A stretch of 64,000 bases of DNA, taken from Daphnia carinata. Taxonomy: Eukaryota > Arthropoda > Branchiopoda > Diplostraca > Daphniidae. Below the pieces are notes generated by a model, which was not told the DNA's origin, searched no databases, and saw only the letters and a program-made list of their open reading frames with translations. This document shows, piece after piece, positions 58,547-64,000 of this stretch (position 1 is the stretch's first letter; the number at the start of each line of letters is the position of its first letter). A program made the translations under genes and the position numbers. The DNA is taken from positions 5,454,971 to 5,518,970 of the forward strand of contig NC_081333.1 in NCBI RefSeq assembly GCF_022539665.2, read 5' to 3'.

Positions 58547-61360
58547 GTTGCCACCATTAAGTCTTTTATTTCGTCTACCAAGCCTAGTAAGATTTTGATA
58601 TCGAATCCGGAAGGACAACACACCTAGCTTCTATACAATCATCTACGAAACTTTTCGTGTTTCGCTTTTCGACTCTTTTAATGTGAAGACTTATGTTTAC
58701 GAAATGCAAACAAAAATATTGTCGCGTGTTGGCTAATAAATGTTGTAGATACTTACTAATTTTTTGGACATTCATTTTCTGATGTCGGCTAAGATTTCTT
58801 TAAATTGTTCAAATTGTTCAATAGTGCTGAGTGGTAGAGAGAATTTAGCGGTTAACAGTTATCAAACCGCGCCGTGATTGAACAAAAAATGACGAGTTGT
58901 CCATGCGAAACTCTAATCTCCTTGTGTACATCCAAAATGTGTAATCTTATCCGAAAGTAGTCTACGGGAAAATCTAGTATTTGATCATTTCTGTCAGTTT
59001 TACATTTTTGCTAGAGCCTTGGTGAAAAAACAAGTTCATTGAATTTGGATTTGGAAGCTTTGAATTTGGAAGCTTCGAATTTTAAAGAGCAAGCATTGTT
59101 CCTGCTACTGTTATATTGCAATAATCGGCTCCCAGTCACGTCAGTCGCGACTGGGTGTCTATTGCTTACACACAATTAGGTCGACGGATGTTAGTAAATA
59201 CAAGACATAAAAAGGGTATTCTGGTCAGACTGTCGTGAGTGGTACATAGATCATGTTGGTTATGATCCGACAGCCAGTCATGTCGGCTGCTCGGATATGA
59301 AGAGAACGCAAGGTCAACTGATAAGCCTCGGCCAAACGGAAAAAGGTAGTAAAGAAAAATCGGAGAAAGGAGGTTCAGTGGGGTGAAGGAAATACATGGG
59401 GCAGCACATAAATGTTCTAACTAACATGTTTAACTTAAAATTGATCTGAAGTCCTTACAATAAAGGGAGTCTAGAGTATTCGATATGACGTAGTCTCAGC
59501 AGAAGGTTTGTTAGTTTTAAAATGCTTTTGTTCTTCGTCCTATTTTTGACTTTTCGATTACTTTTAGGGACTTTATCCCAGAGTAAAACAAGACAGTAGA
59601 GATGTATTATTTGCATTCCACAGGTCCTATTGGATATTCGGAAGATGAAAAAATTCAACTTAAAAATTTCGAAGTGCAAACATTGAAGTGGAATGTAAGA
59701 CATAAGTTGATTGTATTTTTATAGCCCTGAATTTGTAATTGAAATATATCACGTAACACCTTCCTTGCATGATCTAGCTATAGTTCATATAATATGTAGT
59801 CAACTTAAACGGAATAAAGGGATCTCTAGCTCGTTAGGATATATATTTTTCGAAATTTTTGCTGCCATCGTGTCTCTTCTTTTGACCTATTAAGAGAAGC
59901 AACATTGTGTGAAACAAAAAGCTCGTTTCTCATGGCATTTGTATCTTCGAAGAACAACCCAATCAGCAAATGTTATGCAAGTGCCTGGAAGCAGGAAGGT
60001 GTGATGGATGACCATGGCTTTTAGAATGAGGTAAACACTATAGAATTTACAAAACACTAAACATTACTATATGCGCTGAATTGATTTAGTAAACAAAGTA
60101 CTACACAGAGATGTATATTTATGATCGAACCATTTGTCTGCAACACTGGAATTGTGATTAAAAATTTTAATTTTAAAAGAATTTTGAATAAAACCTTACG
60201 GTTATAATAAGAAATTCGAAATTTTGGTCAATTCGCCATTATCGAACCGACAATGGTGATGTGTTCGTAATTTTTTTTTGCTATTGCTCGGCAATTAAAA
60301 TTGGACACTGCACTAATATTCCGTGTTAAACAACGCCGTCGCAATCCTTCTCAGTAAACAGTCAGTGAGTGCTTGTTGCATATTCGGAGATAACGATGGT
60401 CTAAGCTATGTCACCATGAAAGAGGAACGTTAATAATAGTTACGCTGCCTACTAGCGAGTACTTGTTGAATTTTTCCAGCTGCTTCTTTTGCATTAATAA
60501 TGTCCATTAAGCTTATACATGATTGTTGGTACGCTTTCCATCAGCTAAAATCGTGTGAAATTTTTCCGTGACATGTGTCGTGCCTAGCATCCAACGCAAC
60601 ATTCAGCATTATCTAGTCGTTTCTGTTAGCCGCAGTTTTTGCGAGATAATTGAATTCCACCTTTTGTTCTTCAATAATATGTTTCACATTTCTAACGTCA
60701 AATATTGTTGATGATAAGCAATGTTTTTCTTCTATAAAAAAGTTACGTAGGGGATTTCCAACGACCCTGGCCAGGAAACTATACAGAATAAGGCCTAGCC
60801 CGAAAGCGGAATTTTTACTGTCAGCGCCAGTAGTACATCGAAGTGGCGTTTCCTCAATCACGTGTTGATACTGACCTCTGAGGCGATTGTAAACACTTTG
60901 CACACTATTGACACGATGTGCAATCACTGACGTTTCGTCAAAGCTTGACTCTAATAGACAAATTATTCGACAAGTTTTGTTTGACTGGTGTCAGATCGAG
61001 ATAAGTATCGAGGTAAATAAGGTAATTAGTCCTGTCTGAATGTCTCACTTTGTTCGTAGACTAATCATTTGAACTACGAATATGAGGTTTAGTAAGAGCA
61101 CCTACATCACCTCACACACATCACCTAATTTCATTGTTTGTAACTTTCAGATTATTGACAGATATTTCATATTTTTCAAAGTAAAGATTCCTTGAAGTTA
61201 AAAGAGTTTTTGACAGAAGACATTCATTACACTGAACCAGTATGGAAGTTACGTAAAACGTAAACGTAGTACGTTAAATCTTACCAACTTCTCCCGTTCT
61301 TGGGAATCAATAGCTTGAAAAGTATTTTTTGATGAATAACAAACCCACAGAATCTAACAT
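58547..61360. other. Unassigned stretch
   Basis: No recognisable gene. A hairpin CCCAGTC...GACTGGG lies near 59129-59153. The minus-strand ORF 60613-60927 (104 codons) is fairly protein-like and could be a transposon remnant, but I find no diagnostic motif. Confidence 0.35.
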
Positions 61361-61364
61361 GCAC

Positions 61365-61920
61365 TAGAAAAAAAGAGTCACCCCCCCCCCCGCGGTCTCC
61401 AAAAATATTGTAACGGACGATCGCCGTCAGAGCCGTTTATTTGGAAATCAAAGAGAATGGACTACAGAATAACTAGGAATAAGGGAAGCAAAGGTTTAAA
61501 CAACTTTAACACATCAGAATAACTAAGACGGAAGGACCCCGATCCAGCCGAGTGGTCGTCTTTTATACCATCGTTGGGCGTTTTCTCCTGTTCTAGGGAT
61601 TTAAGTAATTGGGTGATAACCTTCCTGTGACATTTAATAATCATCGGTTTATCTAACTCTCGGGAGTTAACCAAAGAGATAAATTCTATAGGTTGCATAA
61701 CCCTACGTCTGCTGCGCGTTACAATATATTGATCTATTATGAGCGCTAGATGGCATTATAAGTAATAGAAAACATAACGAAAAAGAATGCAATTTATTTT
61801 GATTGTTTTGACGACAAAATCTCGGACAGTAGCCGAGATTTTCAAAGCTTTTTTGCTGCGAGCAAAATGGAGAAAAGGGAAATTTTGAGAAGGCCAAGTT
61901 TGTTGAATTTTAACCTATCC
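61365..61920 (-). mobile_element. Second copy of the unclassified TIR transposon, split by a solo LTR
   Basis: With the LTR and one copy of its TSD removed, GGTCTCCAAAAATATTGAT joins to GAGCGCTAGATGGCATT, matching the left end at 54.68-54.73 kb (GGTCGCCGAAAATATAATA, AACGCTAGATGGCATT). On the minus strand, 61780-61880 encodes SKKALKISATVRDFVV, the counterpart of AKKTSEISATVSYFAV at 57.0 kb. The far end is not recognised. Confidence 0.72.
61405..61727 (-). mobile_element. Solo Ty3/gypsy-type LTR with 4-bp TSD
   Basis: The LTR spans 61409-61723 (315 bp). On the minus strand it starts TGTAACGCGC and ends GTCCGTTACA, with the direct repeat ATAT on both sides (61405-61408 and 61724-61727). The TATAAAAG promoter, GGTCCTTCCGT block and AATAAACGGC polyadenylation block are shared with the LTR at 4.7-4.98 kb. 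There is no internal region, as expected after LTR-LTR recombination. Confidence 0.93.
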
Positions 61921-62110
61921 CCCATCTGATATTTTTTCCTCAAACTTTCGTTTTTCTTATTTTCTCGCAACAAAAAAACCTTATGGGCGAAAAGATTTTA
62001 GAAGACGGAAAATATTGTAGTATTCTTTTCTTAAACATATATAAAAAACATTTTAAAAATTTTTTTACTGCTATTTATTTAAGTTCAGCATAGTGGCAAA
62101 TAAAATTAGG
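61921..62110. other. AT-rich spacer
   Basis: Long T and A runs. The right end of the TIR transposon should fall here but I cannot see it. Confidence 0.4.
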
Positions 62111-62995
62111 ATTTAATATTTTGTCCACCAGCCCTTTGCCTAAATGCATAATTGAAGTCTATTTGTCATAGAAAGCGCTAATTTGTCACCGTAAGCGCCT
62201 CTATCAGTTAAATTTTGCCAAGCGTTTTGTGTATGGGCAAAAACTTCTTCTTTGTTTCACGAATTTCTTGCATCAAATTCACGAAAAATATCCCCCCAAA
62301 TGATTTGAATGGGATTTAAGTCAGGTGAGCGGGCAGGCCACGGAAGAACCATGATCTGTGAATGGACAGCAAACCAAGCCCTAACTACCCTAGCTGTATA
62401 GATAGGGGAATTATTCTGGCCAATAAGTTTCGGTTATCCACGGCAGGAAAATGTTTTCCATGATGGTCAGGTATTTTTCTTTCGTGAATCTGCCATCGAT
62501 TTCAACTATTGGGCAAGAGCCAGCCGCAGAAAAACAACCCCACACAGAAATTGTTTTGCGCCCACTCCTATTACTTGGCTACATATGATCCCGCTGAAAC
62601 CTCCTGCCCTTTTTCAGTTAAACAAACACTCTACCGCATTCGTCAGACCTTAATAAATTATTAATATATAATTTATAAGATACTATTACCTAAAATTAAT
62701 TTTAGAAATATTAATAACCAAACGTTTTTTCATCTGAAAAACCTACCTTCGACCAATACAAAGGATCTTTATTAATAAAGTCCGTCGCAAACATAAACGA
62801 TTTTCCGCGTTAAGCTGCGTGAGATCGATTTCTTTGCGGCCACGCAAGTTATAATGCCGCGACGTTTAAAACGACGACATAAGGTCTGCGAACTTACGGG
62901 TATTGAGAGTGAATCTAAATAGAAAAAAATTGGTCTTATTAGGCCAACAAGAAAAGATGCGCTTCCCAAACCTGCGCTAACACTAGCTTTGGTAA
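62110..62995 (-). pseudogene. Tc1 transposase relic
   Basis: On the minus strand from 62990 downward the order is that of a Tc1 transposase. The helix-turn-helix region reads VSSQTLCRRFKRRGI and CVAAKK. The first catalytic acid lies in VGFSDEKTF (about 62740). Next come RSGRKTISVWGCFSAAG and IDGRFTKEKYLTIMENIFLP (about 62440-62560). The third-acid block is LPWPARSPDLNPIQIIWG (about 62300-62345). The second-aspartate segment (QDxAPxH) is missing or shifted, and stops interrupt the frame. It is a dead copy. The N-terminal edge abuts the hAT copy at 63008. Confidence 0.9.
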
Positions 62996-63007
62996 TAGGG
63001 TTAGCAG

Positions 63008-64000
63008 CAAGGGTGGAAGCGGTACTTTTAAATAGTACCGCTACCGCGGTAGCGGTAGCAATTTTCGCAGAAAGTATCGCGGTAATTTTTTTCCAAGTAA
63101 CGCACGGTAACGGTAGCGGTAAAAAATTTTTTGTGCATAATACGATCAAACTTCATGAAAATCACTTCTGTATTGATGTGATTTTACTATAAGGAACTGT
63201 TGGCCCTTAAAACCAGCCAGCCATATTGCAGAGCCATTGTGCTTCATTCAGCTCCCTTTGAGCCTTATCTTTTTCTTTCGAAGGAAACGCTTATCGCACT
63301 TCTCACAGTATCGTTTTGTTTTGACTCCAAGACGAGTGCATAGCATGCACAAAAAAAATCTAAATTTCGGTCTCGTAATGTAATTAAGGCCTAAAATTCG
63401 TAGGTTGCCACTTTACGATAGTTTTGTTTGAGTTTCTTTTAATGTTGCTGCAGTTCCTTGTGTTTTCAGGAAAGAACTACTTCGTTTCACTTTGAAATTC
63501 GTTTCACTTGGTAATGTCAGTTTCTTTGCATAGAAAATAGAAATTTTCTAAATTTTCTTTGTTATGTTTAATTGAAAGGTGTTTTGTGATGTTGCCTCTT
63601 AAATTGTTTACTGCTGATATTGCTTTTGGCTTTACTTTGCACTGTCCAATAAGGCATTCATCATACGAAGTTCCCCTTCTCTTGCCTGGTCCAACTTATT
63701 TGATAAGCGTTTCAGGATAGAGAATGATACATTTTTCGCCATCTAAAATTGAACTTGGATTTATAATGTGAATTAATTTGGTTGGTTTAAGGTTTGTTTT
63801 ATGTTTCATTTTCTCACCTTTTTTCCCTTTTGTTTTTGAACGTGTAGAACTAGTTTTTGCCTCACCAATGTTGGTGGACATGTCAAGTGGTGGTTCAGAG
63901 ACAATATCCATACTTGAATCAACTTCGGATATGTAATTATCATTAGTAGGAAATTCGAAATAACCAATTTTGAATAGAAAAAGTTCATTAAACAAAAGGC
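63008..64000 (-). mobile_element. Second copy of the BED-finger hAT relic (inverted, runs off the window)
   Basis: CAAGGGTGGAAGCGGTACTTT at 63008 is the diverged right terminus. The sequence then matches the complement of 56440-55490 at about 95% by eye. On the minus strand 63696-63995 is open for 99 codons (NYISEVDSSMDIVSEPPLDM) where the 55-kb copy has a frameshift, so this copy is better preserved there. The ORF is interrupted before the zinc-finger part (LRGNITKHLSIKHN near 63570-63610). The left terminus lies beyond 64000. Confidence 0.9.

Noticed and set aside
62989-63192. Ala/Val-rich ORF
   Set aside because: It translates the palindromic ACCGCTACCGCGG-type end of the hAT copy and does not represent a gene.

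Overview
This is a eukaryotic, AT-rich window that is mostly transposon-derived and carries two intact protein-coding genes. The genes look like those of an arthropod. Introns are short (mostly 50-110 bp) with canonical GT-AG ends, and both proteins resemble animal orthologues. Compact introns beside an unusually dense mix of transposon relics would fit a branchiopod crustacean such as Daphnia, but that placement is inference. There are no prokaryotic features.

The genes lie in tandem on the + strand at 43.7-54.2 kb. VPS28 (3 coding exons, 43753-44642, 210 codons plus stop) encodes an ESCRT-I subunit. ATG2 (29 coding exons, 45550-54168, 2068 codons plus stop) encodes the bridge-like lipid-transfer protein of autophagy. 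I could phase every exon junction of both genes into one open frame with no internal stop. Both proteins act on endo-lysosomal membranes, but nothing in the sequence shows that they are co-regulated.

The left 43 kb is a graveyard of mobile elements. In order: a Tc1-like transposase relic with an internal duplication (about 3.1 kb); a Ty3/gypsy-type LTR with a decayed gag-like interior (4.65-7 kb); terminal-inverted-repeat (TIR) elements at 10.6 and 30.2 kb sharing 27-bp TIRs; a gypsy protease relic (12.8 kb); a hAT-like MITE with a perfect 8-bp target-site duplication (TSD) (13.5 kb); a TIR element with a 3-bp TSD (16.5 kb); a degraded Jockey/I-type LINE (18.4-20.9 kb); a 31-bp minisatellite (22.3 kb); a CMC/EnSpm-like transposase relic (26.7-28.5 kb); a gypsy gag-protease relic (32.9-33.9 kb); and a Mutator-like element (MULE; 36.6-43.3 kb). 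A hAT element with its own TSD is nested in the MULE and is itself interrupted by a 1.2-kb TIR element.

Right of ATG2 (54.6-64 kb) is another nest. An unclassified TIR transposon with a conserved minus-strand ORF is split by a BED-finger hAT relic with a perfect 8-bp TSD. A second copy of the outer element is split by a solo gypsy LTR with a 4-bp TSD. A Tc1 relic follows, abutted by a second, inverted copy of the same BED hAT family that runs off the window.

The most interesting items are the datable insertion order, the two unclassified TIR families, a cysteine-rich single-span membrane-protein ORF inside the hAT/MULE composite (41190-41717), and a cluster of inverted 15-mers at 2.7-2.85 kb. 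I found no convincing wholly new biological system.
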